From Holophagaceae bacterium (lineage in GTDB: Bacteria; Acidobacteriota; Holophagae; Holophagales; Holophagaceae): a stretch of DNA of 64,000 bases. Positions 1 through 7,136 of the stretch are shown piece by piece. The position numbers were made by a program, and so were the translations under genes. The notes under the pieces were generated by a model. It was given only the letters and a program-made list of their open reading frames with translations. It ran no database searches and was not told the origin of the DNA. The DNA lies in assembly GCA_016710635.1 (NCBI GenBank), contig JADJVL010000018.1, forward strand, positions 1 to 64,000, read 5' to 3'. Every line of letters starts with the position of its first letter. Position 1 is the first letter of the stretch.

Positions 1-486
1 GTCCATGGTGAGCCAGCCCGGCAGGTGGAGCCCCATGCCCTTGAGCAGGTTGTTGGCGTAGCTGCCCCAGCTGATGGCCACCGCCACATTGGACACCGCG
101 TATTCCAACAGGAGGTCCCAGCCGATGATCCAGGCCATCAGCTCGCCCATGGTGGCGTAGGTGTAGGTGTAGGCCGAGCCCGAAGCCGGGATCATGCTGG
201 CGAATTCGGCGTAGCAGAGGGCGGTGAAGCCGCAGGCCACCGCCGTCACCAGGAAGCTGATGATCAGCGCGGGCCCCGCGGCGGGGCGCGTGACGCCGAA
301 GGTGGAATCGAAGCCCCCCGCCAGGCCCGTGCCCAGGGCCGACAGGATGCCCGCGCCGATGATGGCGCCCACACCGAGGAACATCAGGTCCCAGGACGTG
401 AGGGCCCGCTTCAGCCCGGTGCCGTGGTCCGGCTCCTCCGCGTTGGCGCGGATCTGTTCAAGGGACTTCGTGCGGAAAAGATTCAT
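1..486 (-). CDS. APC-family amino acid permease, truncated by window edge
   Basis: The start codon is complementary to 484-486 and the gene runs off the left edge, leaving the first 162 residues. After a charged cytoplasmic N-terminus (MNLFRTKSLEQ) the first membrane segment carries the VGAIIGAGI glycine motif, which in APC transporters lines the substrate site in TM1. A second hydrophobic stretch (PALIISFLVTAVACGFTALC) is followed by YAEFASMIPASGSAYTY, the conserved loop and TM3 start of the cationic amino acid transporter branch (YfnA/CAT type). The inferred role is proton-coupled uptake of an amino acid at the inner membrane. The substrate cannot be read from this part. Confidence 0.88.
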   Translation of the reverse strand, partial: MNLFRTKSLEQIRANAEEPDHGTGLKRALTSWDLMFLGVGAIIGAGILSALGTGLAGGFDSTFGVTRPAAGPALIISFLVTAVACGFTALCYAEFASMIPASGSAYTYTYATMGELMAWIIGWDLLLEYAVSNVAVAISWGSYANNLLKGMGLHLPGWLTMD

Positions 487-560
487 GGAGCCTGCCTGGG
501 TGCGGTCTGGGGTGGAGCCTCCAGGTTATCAGGCCTCCTCCGGGCCCCGGCGTTCCGGCC

Positions 561-1895
561 TCAGAGCGCCCCCAGGAGCGGATAGGTCGCCCCCAGCAGG
601 GTCCGGCTGTTGGCGCCGAGCCAGCGCTCCAGCACCGTGGCGTAGAGGCTGCGGAAGTCTGTCGTATGCCGCAGGTTCCCGTTCTCGTCGAGGCTGCCCA
701 GGTTCGGATAGTCGCCGTAGAAGCCGCCCTTGACGCCCTTGCCCAGGAGGAAGCCCAGGCCCGCGGTGCCATGGTCCGTGCCGCCGTTGTTCTCGTGGAC
801 GCGCCGGCCGAACTCGCTGAAGGACATGACGAGGACGCGGTCGAGGGCGGGACCTTTGGTGGTGGTGATGGCGGCCAGGTCCTTCATGAAGGCGTCCAGG
901 CTGCCTCCGAGCTCCTTCAGGAGCCGTCCGTGATCCCGGCGGTGGTTGGAGTGGGTGTCGAAGCCCCCCATGTTGGCGACGAAGACCTGGGTGGGCAGGT
1001 TCTTGGCGATCATCTCGGCGATGAACTTCAGCTGGTAGGCGAGGTGCACGTACTCGTCGCGGAGTTCGGCGTCCGCGTAGGCGCGGTCGCCGGGATAGGG
1101 CACGGACGGCGTGCGGGCGGTGGTGCCCATGAGGCCCGTGAACAGGGTCTGGGCGTCGTCGTAGAGCTTCCCGGCGCCGATGGCCGCCCGCATGCCGGTC
1201 GTGCCGCCCAGGCTCAGCTGGAAGGCCTCGTGGAAGCCGCCCCGGAGGGGATCGGCGTCCTCCACGCCACCCCAGGGCGAACGGGTGGCGGGATAGCGGT
1301 AGGCGTCCGGGGAGCTGATGTTGACGAAGCTCCGGGCCTGTCCCTGAAGGCTGAGGGGAAGGCCGTCGGTGCTGATGCCCCGCAGGGGATCGCCGGAGGG
1401 ATCGAAGGCCCCGTCCGCCCAACGCCCCAGCCAGCCGGTGGCCCCGGGGCTCGCGCTGCCCTGGCTCCACAGATCCATGGCGAGGAAGTGGGAGAGGGTG
1501 GGATTGGGCATCCCGAGGCCCGGGATCCAGGCGATGCGGTTGGCCCGGTGCAGCTCCGCCATGCCGGTGAAGGTATTGGGAAGCCCGTAGCCGCTGCCGA
1601 TGTCGGCGAGGTCCCCGGCGCCGAGCCTGAGGGTCGGGCGGGCGGTGGCGTAGACCCCGGCGTTGGGTCCGGAAATGGGCACGAGGGAATCCAGCAGGTC
1701 GTTGCCGCCGTCCAGCTGCACGAGGATGAGGATGGGATTGGCGGGCGCCGGGGGCGGCGTACCGCCTCCGCCGCCGGACCCACCGCCGCTGCCAGGACCC
1801 GCGGCCGCGCCGCCTCCACCCCCGCAGGCGGTGAGGCCGGCGAGGGCCGCCGCGCCGAGGCCGAGGGATTGGATGAAGTCGCGCCGGTTGGTCAT
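561..1895 (-). CDS. DUF1501 domain-containing Tat-exported lipoprotein
   Basis: This 444-residue protein begins with a twin-arginine signal (RRDFIQSLGL, residues 4-13) running into a lipobox LTAC with Cys24, then a Gly-rich linker to about residue 46. The rest matches the DUF1501 family, a sulfatase-like fold of unknown activity: LVQLDGGNDLLDSLVP near the start of the domain, GGFDTHSNH mid-domain and a late FSEFGRRVHENNGGTDHGT block. Many DUF1501 genes sit beside a DUF1800 gene, as here: the DUF1800 gene lies 7 bases upstream on the same strand, so the two are probably one operon. The likely location is folded export and anchoring in the periplasm. The catalytic function is not established for the family. 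Confidence 0.9.
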   Translation of the reverse strand: MTNRRDFIQSLGLGAAALAGLTACGGGGGAAAGPGSGGGSGGGGGTPPPAPANPILILVQLDGGNDLLDSLVPISGPNAGVYATARPTLRLGAGDLADIGSGYGLPNTFTGMAELHRANRIAWIPGLGMPNPTLSHFLAMDLWSQGSASPGATGWLGRWADGAFDPSGDPLRGISTDGLPLSLQGQARSFVNISSPDAYRYPATRSPWGGVEDADPLRGGFHEAFQLSLGGTTGMRAAIGAGKLYDDAQTLFTGLMGTTARTPSVPYPGDRAYADAELRDEYVHLAYQLKFIAEMIAKNLPTQVFVANMGGFDTHSNHRRDHGRLLKELGGSLDAFMKDLAAITTTKGPALDRVLVMSFSEFGRRVHENNGGTDHGTAGLGFLLGKGVKGGFYGDYPNLGSLDENGNLRHTTDFRSLYATVLERWLGANSRTLLGATYPLLGAL

Positions 1896-1902
1896 GGTGG
1901 CC

Positions 1903-3528
1903 TCAGTGCTGCATGGCTTCGGGCGAACAGAGGATCAGGAAGGCCAGCCGCCGCACCTTCGCCTCCATGGCCGGGGTGGTGCTCCAGGCGAAGGTGCCGC
2001 TGAAGAGCCGGGCAAGCCAGGCGTCCCGCAGGGCTGCGGGAATGGGCGCGGGCTGCAGCAGAGCGGTGAGGCGGTCGAAGACCGCGACCGCGGTGGCGGG
2101 AGCGCTCGGGAACCACGCCTTCCAGTCGCTGTCGAAGATGAAGCGCTCGTGCCCGGTGTGGTCGTCCCCGCGGCCCTCGGCCCCGGCGATGGCCCACGCG
2201 GCGCGGGTGCGATGGCGGTAGGTGTCGGCGTTGAGCCAGCCCCCGTGCTCCTTCCAGCCGTTGGGGCCCTTGGGATCCAGCAGGTTCTGGCCCATGGCGA
2301 AGAAGCCCGAGGCGTCCCAGCCCACGAACTCGAACCAGGCGGCGAAGCGCGGCAGGCCCGTGGGGTCCGTGGCCCGGGCGGCCATGGCACCGGTGAAGTC
2401 GGTCATCGTGGCCCGGGCGGCCCGCACCGTCCAGGCGGTGGGGCCCTCCACCAGGGCGAAGCGGTGTTCCGGCGCGAAGAAGTAGGCGGAATTGAAGAGG
2501 GCCTTGAAGACGTCTCCCATGCGGAACTGGTTCGCCAGGATGAGGGCCTTCAGGTCCTGCAGGGCGGCGGCGGTGGGCTCCGGGGTGACGAAGCCGAGGA
2601 GGATGCGCTTGGCCAGGAACTCGGCGCAGTTGGGGCCACGCTGGTTCAGGATGAGCTGGATGGCGTCCGCGCCGAAATGGCTGCCCGCCCCCAGGTCCAG
2701 CGTCACGCCGAAGAGGGTGAAGGTGCCGGTCATCCGCTGGTTCGGCAGGTTCGTGTAGCCGTGCAGCCAGGGATGGTCCGGATAGGGATTCGCCTGGCCG
2801 CGGTACACGATGAATTCGGCGTCGTTGTAGTAGTAGGGGTTCTCCGGATCCGGGAAGTCCCGGCCGATGTAGTCCCAGCCCGTGAACGCCTTGGCGAGTT
2901 CGGTGATGTCCTTCTGGCTGTAACCGTTGTCGATGCCCAGGGCGTAGAGTTCCAGCACCTCCCGGGCGTAGTTCTCGTTCGGGATGTCGCCCGCCTTCTC
3001 GACCTTGTTCTGCACCGTGTCGAGCCAGATCATCATCGCGGCGTCCTGGCTCACCCGCAGCAGCAGGTCCCCGAAGGGGCCGGTGCCCCGGGTCCGGAAC
3101 AGGTCGATCTGCTTCAGCATGAGGGGCAGCACTTCGACCTTCTTCAGCCCCGTGGCGAAGAAGTTGTGCCAGAAGAGGGCGAGCTTCTCCCGGAAGGGGT
3201 TCGGCGAATACTGCATGCGCCACGCCCAGTAGGCCTGGCCGGTGGCGATGTAGCCGGGATCCTGCACGCTGAGATGGAAGGGGTGCGGCGCCCATTCGTC
3301 GGCCCCGCTGCCGTAGCCCGGCAGGTCCACCACGTCCGCCACGGGCAGGGCCGCCTCGAAGGCCGTCATGGACGCGGTGCCGTCCACCCAGGCCCCGATG
3401 ACGGCGGCTGGACTCTGGACCGCGAGCTGCGCAGCCTTTTCGGGACCGGTGCCGAAGCCCGCGCGGCGGGCAAAGTGCTGGACGTCGTCCGCGGTCCAGG
3501 AGGTCTTCTGGGTATCGAAAGTGGCCAT
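1903..3528 (-). CDS. DUF1800 domain-containing protein
   Basis: A 541-residue protein that is first in the two-gene operon with the DUF1501 gene. Hallmarks of DUF1800 are visible: the N-terminal helix HFARRAGFGTGPEKAAQL (about residues 18-35), FREKLALFWHNFFAT, and NENYAREVLELYALGIDNGY followed by KDITELAKAFTGWDY, the diagnostic block of the family. The C-terminal part ends in KVRRLAFLILCSPEAMQH, matching the usual LLSSPEFQ ending. The family is widespread in Planctomycetes, Acidobacteria and Proteobacteria and has no assigned reaction. Linkage to exported DUF1501 proteins suggests a role at the cell envelope, but no clear signal peptide is seen at this start, so the compartment is uncertain. 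Confidence 0.88.
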   Translation of the reverse strand: MATFDTQKTSWTADDVQHFARRAGFGTGPEKAAQLAVQSPAAVIGAWVDGTASMTAFEAALPVADVVDLPGYGSGADEWAPHPFHLSVQDPGYIATGQAYWAWRMQYSPNPFREKLALFWHNFFATGLKKVEVLPLMLKQIDLFRTRGTGPFGDLLLRVSQDAAMMIWLDTVQNKVEKAGDIPNENYAREVLELYALGIDNGYSQKDITELAKAFTGWDYIGRDFPDPENPYYYNDAEFIVYRGQANPYPDHPWLHGYTNLPNQRMTGTFTLFGVTLDLGAGSHFGADAIQLILNQRGPNCAEFLAKRILLGFVTPEPTAAALQDLKALILANQFRMGDVFKALFNSAYFFAPEHRFALVEGPTAWTVRAARATMTDFTGAMAARATDPTGLPRFAAWFEFVGWDASGFFAMGQNLLDPKGPNGWKEHGGWLNADTYRHRTRAAWAIAGAEGRGDDHTGHERFIFDSDWKAWFPSAPATAVAVFDRLTALLQPAPIPAALRDAWLARLFSGTFAWSTTPAMEAKVRRLAFLILCSPEAMQH

Positions 3529-3676
3529 GGTGGTTCCTGTTTCCAGGGTGGTGCAACCTTCGGCCCGGCGGACCCTCCGCGCGGAGGATGGACCCGCAGA
3601 GCCCCGTCAGCGCCCGGCCCTGAAGGCCGAGCGGTCGGATCGCCCTGACGAATGGCATCCCTGGATGCCGCCGGGG

Positions 3677-4216
3677 CTACATCAAGTCCTTCAGGAGCGC
3701 TTCGCCCCTCGGCCATTCCCCGAAGCCGCCGGCCTGATTGATGTGCCCCGCGGCGTCCAGCACCACCAGCCGGCTGCCCCAGGCCGTCGCCATGGCGCCG
3801 GCGGCGGCAAGGGCCGTGTAGGGATCGTCCTGGCTGGCCACCAGCAGACTGGGGAAGGGCAGGGCGCGGCGTGGACAGGGGCTGAAATTCCGCAGGGGCT
3901 CGGGGCACTCCTCCCGGTCCACGTCCGCCGGCGCCACCAGCATGGCCGCGCGGATGGGCCAGCGGCCCTCCTTCGCCCAATGGACGATGGCGATGCAGCC
4001 CACGGAATGCCCCACCAGCACCGGCGGCTCCTCCGTGTCCCGCCAGGCGCGGGCGATCTCGTCGTCGAGGGCCTCCACCCATTCGGGACGCCGGGGAAAG
4101 TCCCAGTTCGGCATCTCCACGCGACGCGCCCCCTTGACCTTCGCCTCCCAGAGGCTCTGCCAATGGCCGGGGCCACTGTTCTGCCAACCTGGGACGAGAA
4201 GGACGATGCGACTCAT
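3677..4216 (-). CDS. RBBP9/YdeN-family serine hydrolase
   Basis: A compact alpha/beta hydrolase of 179 residues, the usual size for the RBBP9/YdeN group. It starts with VLLVPGWQNSGPGHWQSLWE, the oxyanion-side strand and loop typical of the family. It carries the nucleophile elbow GHSVGC with Ser71, an acidic residue at Asp130/131 (ASQDDPYT) and His158 (AAGHINQAGG), so the catalytic triad is complete. Family members hydrolyse small esters in vitro, but natural substrates are generally unknown. The gene stands alone on the minus strand between the DUF1800 operon and thiG, with about 150 bases of plain intergenic DNA on its 3' side. Confidence 0.85.
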   Translation of the reverse strand: MSRIVLLVPGWQNSGPGHWQSLWEAKVKGARRVEMPNWDFPRRPEWVEALDDEIARAWRDTEEPPVLVGHSVGCIAIVHWAKEGRWPIRAAMLVAPADVDREECPEPLRNFSPCPRRALPFPSLLVASQDDPYTALAAAGAMATAWGSRLVVLDAAGHINQAGGFGEWPRGEALLKDLM

Positions 4217-4276
4217 GGATCTGCCTGGAATGCCTAGTGTGCCCGCGCCGCACTCCTGGATCCATTAAGCTGAACC

Positions 4277-4369
4277 ATGTCCTTGATGAAGATCACCTGG
4301 CTCATCTGCGTGGTCTTCCTGGCGGGGACCCTCTACCGGCTCCTGCGCGGCGTGCCGCCCCGGGGCTGA
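4277..4369 (+). CDS. possible 30-residue membrane peptide upstream of thiG
   Basis: In the gap before thiG there is an open frame with ATG at 4277 and TGA at 4367-4369. The product would be 30 residues: a short polar start, one hydrophobic stretch (ITWLICVVFLAGTLY) and a positively charged tail ending PPRG. This looks like a single-span small membrane protein with a positive-inside C-terminus. No strong ribosome binding site is visible. It is not a convincing ThiS, which would be about 65 residues and end in GG. The call rests only on reading frame and hydrophobicity. Confidence 0.3.
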   Translation: MSLMKITWLICVVFLAGTLYRLLRGVPPRG

Positions 4370-4435
4370 GCCCCAGGGCCGGTCAAAGGGGCAGGCACCG
4401 GACGGCCCGCGTAGACTGGAGGCCTCGAGGATTCC

Positions 4436-5212
4436 ATGCCGTTGACCATCCAAGGCCGCACCTTCACCAACCGCCTGATCCTGGGCACGGGCAAGTACAA
4501 GGACTTCGCCACCATGAAGGCCTGCTACGGCGCGGCCTCCGTGGACATGGTGACCCTCGCCGTACGCCGCTTCGACCTGAACGCCACCGGCGAAGAGAAC
4601 ATCCTGAACTGGATCCCCAAGTCCATCGCCCTGCTTCCCAACACGGCGGGCTGCTACACCCGCGACGAAGCCCTGCGCGTCTCGCGCCTGGCCCGGGAGG
4701 CCCTGGACACGCCATGGATCAAGCTCGAAGTCATCGGCGACGCCAAGAGCCTCTACCCCGACAACGAGGAGACCCTGGAGGCGGCGAAGATCCTGGTGAA
4801 GGAGGGCTTCATCGTGCTGCCCTACGTGAACGCCGATCCCATCCTCGCCAAGAAGCTCGCCGACGCGGGGTGTGCGGCCGTCATGCCCCTGGGCAGCGCC
4901 ATCGGCTCGGGTCTCGGCGTGCAGAACCCCATGACCCTGATGCTCATCCGCGAAGTCCTCGAACCCTACAAGCTGCCCATGATCGTGGACGCCGGCGTGG
5001 GCACGGCGTCGGATGCGACGCTGGCCATGGAGCTCGGCGCGGACGCGGTCCTGCTCAACACCGCCGTGGCGGAAGCGCATGATCCTGTGAAGATGGCCGA
5101 AGCCATGGATCACGCGGTGAAGGCCGGGCGCCTGGCCTTCGAGGCGGGGCGCATGGCGAAGCGGCTCTACGCGAGCGCCAGCAGCCCCATGGCCGGCGTG
5201 GTCGGGAAGTGA
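4436..5212 (+). CDS. thiG: thiazole synthase ThiG
   Basis: A 258-residue TIM-barrel enzyme of the usual ThiG length. It makes the thiazole phosphate of thiamine from deoxyxylulose 5-phosphate, dehydroglycine and the sulfur carried by ThiS thiocarboxylate. Family blocks seen: LILGTGKYKDF near residues 15-24, LLPNTAGCYTRDEA (about 67-80), the Schiff-base lysine in PWIKLEVIGD (Lys96), and the phosphate-binding GSAIGSGLGVQNP and DAGVGTASDATLAMELGADAVL blocks. No thiS, thiH/thiO or thiC lies next to it, so the rest of the pathway must be encoded elsewhere. The following NTF2-like gene starts within a few bases of the stop and may be co-transcribed. Confidence 0.95.
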   Translation: MPLTIQGRTFTNRLILGTGKYKDFATMKACYGAASVDMVTLAVRRFDLNATGEENILNWIPKSIALLPNTAGCYTRDEALRVSRLAREALDTPWIKLEVIGDAKSLYPDNEETLEAAKILVKEGFIVLPYVNADPILAKKLADAGCAAVMPLGSAIGSGLGVQNPMTLMLIREVLEPYKLPMIVDAGVGTASDATLAMELGADAVLLNTAVAEAHDPVKMAEAMDHAVKAGRLAFEAGRMAKRLYASASSPMAGVVGK

Positions 5213-5214
5213 CC

Positions 5215-5685
5215 ATGCATCCCCACCACGAGCTGCTCACGCGCTTCTACTCGGCCATGCAGCGGCGGGACGCGGAAGCCATGGGGGCCTGCTATCACGA
5301 TGACGCCGTCTTCATGGATCCAGCCTTCGGGAAGCTGACGGCGACGGAGGCGCGGGCCATGTGGCGGATGCTCATGGGGCGGGCCAAAGACTTCGCGATG
5401 ACCTTCGAGGTGCGGCACGCGGATGAGGGATCGGGATCCGGCTTCTGGGAGGCACGGTACACGTTCTCCAAAACCGGCCGCCAGGTGGTCAACCGCATCG
5501 ACAGCCAGTTCGGCTTCCACGAAGGGCTCATCCTCGCCCACCGGGACCGCTTCGATATGTGGGCCTGGACCCGTCAGGCCTTGGGGGCGCCGGGGCTGCT
5601 GCTGGGCTGGACGCCCTTCCTGCAGAACAAGGTCCGGGCCGAGGCCAGGAAGGGCCTCGACGCCTTCGTGGCGAAGGAAGGCTGA
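5215..5685 (+). CDS. SnoaL/NTF2-like family protein
   Basis: A protein of about 156 residues with the cone-shaped NTF2-like fold signature: LLTRFYSAMQRRDAEAMGACYHDDAVFMDPAFG at the N-terminus, then alternating strands ending RHADEGSGSGFWEARYTFSKTGRQVVNRIDSQFGFHEGLI. This is the SnoaL_2/nuclear-transport-factor-2 superfamily, which contains small isomerases, cyclases and non-enzymatic binding proteins, so a reaction cannot be assigned. ATG at 5215 is chosen. An in-frame GTG at 5209 overlaps the thiG stop and would add two residues. The 2-base separation from thiG suggests one transcript. A role in thiamine metabolism is not implied by the sequence. Confidence 0.8.
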   Translation: MHPHHELLTRFYSAMQRRDAEAMGACYHDDAVFMDPAFGKLTATEARAMWRMLMGRAKDFAMTFEVRHADEGSGSGFWEARYTFSKTGRQVVNRIDSQFGFHEGLILAHRDRFDMWAWTRQALGAPGLLLGWTPFLQNKVRAEARKGLDAFVAKEG

Positions 5686-6147
5686 TTAGGCTCCGAGCCT
5701 GCCCGCTTCCACGCCCATGGCCTGGAGGCCCGCCATCACCGAGTCCGTCTCCGCGCTCTGCAGCACGATGTGGAAGGGCACGTTGCCTTCCGCGTCGAGG
5801 ACCTCAAAGAAGGTGGCCTGGTCGTCCGGCGGCGCGTCCACCAACAACTGGTCGGCGTCGAAGATGAAGAGCGCCGCGGCCTCGCCCTCCAGCCATTCCA
5901 GATCGTTGAGGCATTCATCGAAGGAATCCCAGTTCATGCCCATGCCGCTGGGGAACTGGAGGGCCGCGGCGAATTCGTCCAGCAGGCCCTGCTTGGTGCG
6001 CATCCGCGAGCCCCGGAGCCAGCGGGTCATGAGGCCCCGGGCCCGGAGCTCCTCCAGGGCGAGCACCTCATCGCAGAGGTCGTCCGCGGTACCGCCCGCC
6101 ACATGGATGGCCGGGGCGATGTTCTGCAGCAGGAAGTCCCAGCTCAT
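5686..6147 (-). CDS. barstar-like ribonuclease inhibitor
   Basis: A 153-residue cytoplasmic protein without a signal peptide. Its centre holds the barstar signature: a helix start LLDEFAAALQFPSGMGMNWDSFDECLNDLEWL, in which NWDSFDECL aligns with the barnase-binding segment of barstar (acidic residues in the positions of Asp35 and Asp39). It also has the later strand-helix AAALFIFDADQLL and FHIVLQSAETD. It is longer than classical barstar (about 90 residues), with an N-terminal extension of roughly 40 residues. Its ATG overlaps the stop of the upstream RNase gene by 4 bases (6144-6147), the arrangement expected for a secreted nuclease and its immunity protein. The inference is that it protects the cytoplasm from the neighbouring RNase before export. 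Confidence 0.85.
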   Translation of the reverse strand: MSWDFLLQNIAPAIHVAGGTADDLCDEVLALEELRARGLMTRWLRGSRMRTKQGLLDEFAAALQFPSGMGMNWDSFDECLNDLEWLEGEAAALFIFDADQLLVDAPPDDQATFFEVLDAEGNVPFHIVLQSAETDSVMAGLQAMGVEAGRLGA

Positions 6148-6524
6148 CGCGGCTCCTTGATCTCGGTGAACGTGCCGTAGTGATCGCCGGTGTGCCAGGC
6201 GCGCCCGTCGCTGCCGGTGACCAGGCGGTGCGCGCCCCGGTTGCGGCCTTGCACCTTCGGGAAGACATCCCACTCCTGATAGGCGATCCGGCGTCCCCGC
6301 CCGTCCACCTTGGGCAGGCGGCTTTCGAAGTTGCCGAAGCGGCGGCCGCCCACATGGCCCGGAGGCGCCTCGTGACGGCTGCGCACATAGGCGAGCACCT
6401 TCAGCGCCTCGGGGGGAACCCGTGTCTGGGCCAGCGCCGCGGGTGGAGCGGCGTGGACGGGCGGGCCCAGGCTCCCGACCGCGAAGAGCAGCAGGACGGC
6501 CAGACAGCGCAGCAGGGTTCGCAT
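6144..6524 (-). CDS. secreted barnase-type ribonuclease (RNase N1/T1 family)
   Basis: A 126-residue precursor with a Sec signal peptide (MRTLLRCLAVLLLFAVGSLG, cleavage probably after the VHAA region, near residue 26). The mature part is a microbial guanyl-specific RNase. YQEWDVFP carries the general base equivalent to barnase Glu73, GRNRGAHRLVTGSDG carries the arginines equivalent to Arg83/Arg87, and TGDHYGTFTEI carries the catalytic histidine equivalent to His102. VPPEALKVLAYVRSRHEAPPG matches the N-terminal helix. All catalytic residues are therefore present. It is followed by the barstar-like gene with ATGA overlap, which ensures co-translation of the inhibitor. Roles could be extracellular RNA scavenging or interbacterial antagonism. 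No dedicated toxin-delivery domain is present. Confidence 0.88.
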   Translation of the reverse strand: MRTLLRCLAVLLLFAVGSLGPPVHAAPPAALAQTRVPPEALKVLAYVRSRHEAPPGHVGGRRFGNFESRLPKVDGRGRRIAYQEWDVFPKVQGRNRGAHRLVTGSDGRAWHTGDHYGTFTEIKEPR

Positions 6525-6533
6525 GCCGCCAGC

Positions 6534-7055
6534 TTAGCGCCCTTCGCCAAAGCTCCGCCGGTAGGCCTCCAGGCGCTGGGCCGTGAGGGCGAGGTCGCCC
6601 GCCAGGTTGCCGGACTGGAAGCGCAGCACGTGCTCCGGGCCGAGGCCCGAGTTCATGCGCACGGAGGGCAGCGGATTGGCGGGCTCGGGCCGCAGCTCCA
6701 CGTCGAGGCAGGCGTTGCCCTCGCCGTCCTCCCCCGCGCGGATCTCCACCACCTGGGACCAGGGCGCCTCCCAGTAGCCACGACCCGTCCGGATGCGGAA
6801 GGCCAGGCCCTCCGCCGAGACGCGGAGCAGGGGCAGCGGCCGGACCAGCTCCCGGGTGCAGCTGATCGCGCCGTAGAGGAGCAGGACCGTGAAGGCTCCG
6901 AGGGCCCAGGCCGCGCAGCCGGCGGGGCGTTCCCGGAACGCCCCCGCCAGGAGAAGGAGGAACACCGCCGCCATGCCCGCGCCGACGACGAGGCCGAACC
7001 ACAGTCCGCCGCGGCGCATCCCGATGGACTCGATGACGGGGCCCTGGAAAGCCAT
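6534..7055 (-). CDS. two-span membrane protein with PH-like domain, unknown function
   Basis: A 173-residue protein. Two adjacent membrane segments (LWFGLVVGAGMAAVFLLLLAG and AAWALGAFTVLLLYGAISC) occupy residues 18-65. They are followed by a soluble beta-rich region (LPLLRVSAEGLAFRIRTGRGYWEAPWSQVVEIRAG) resembling the bacterial PH-like domains found behind paired TM helices in uncharacterised proteins (STM3941 type). The stop lies 9 bases before the start of the RNase gene, so the three genes 7055 to 5686 may form one transcript. Whether the protein helps RNase export or envelope function is unknown; nothing in the sequence shows it. Confidence 0.65.
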   Translation of the reverse strand: MAFQGPVIESIGMRRGGLWFGLVVGAGMAAVFLLLLAGAFRERPAGCAAWALGAFTVLLLYGAISCTRELVRPLPLLRVSAEGLAFRIRTGRGYWEAPWSQVVEIRAGEDGEGNACLDVELRPEPANPLPSVRMNSGLGPEHVLRFQSGNLAGDLALTAQRLEAYRRSFGEGR

Positions 7056-7136
7056 GGAAGGAGTCTAACCCTCGGCGCGGGACCAAAAGGTTGGCCTCGC
7101 CGCCGGGTTTTGGCACTCTGAAAGGTCGAGGTGGAC

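Noticed and set aside
666..2003. Long open frame on the plus strand opposite the DUF1501 gene
   Set aside because: High GC keeps antisense frames open. The product is Gly/Ala/Glu-rich low complexity and lies over a gene with a clear family match.
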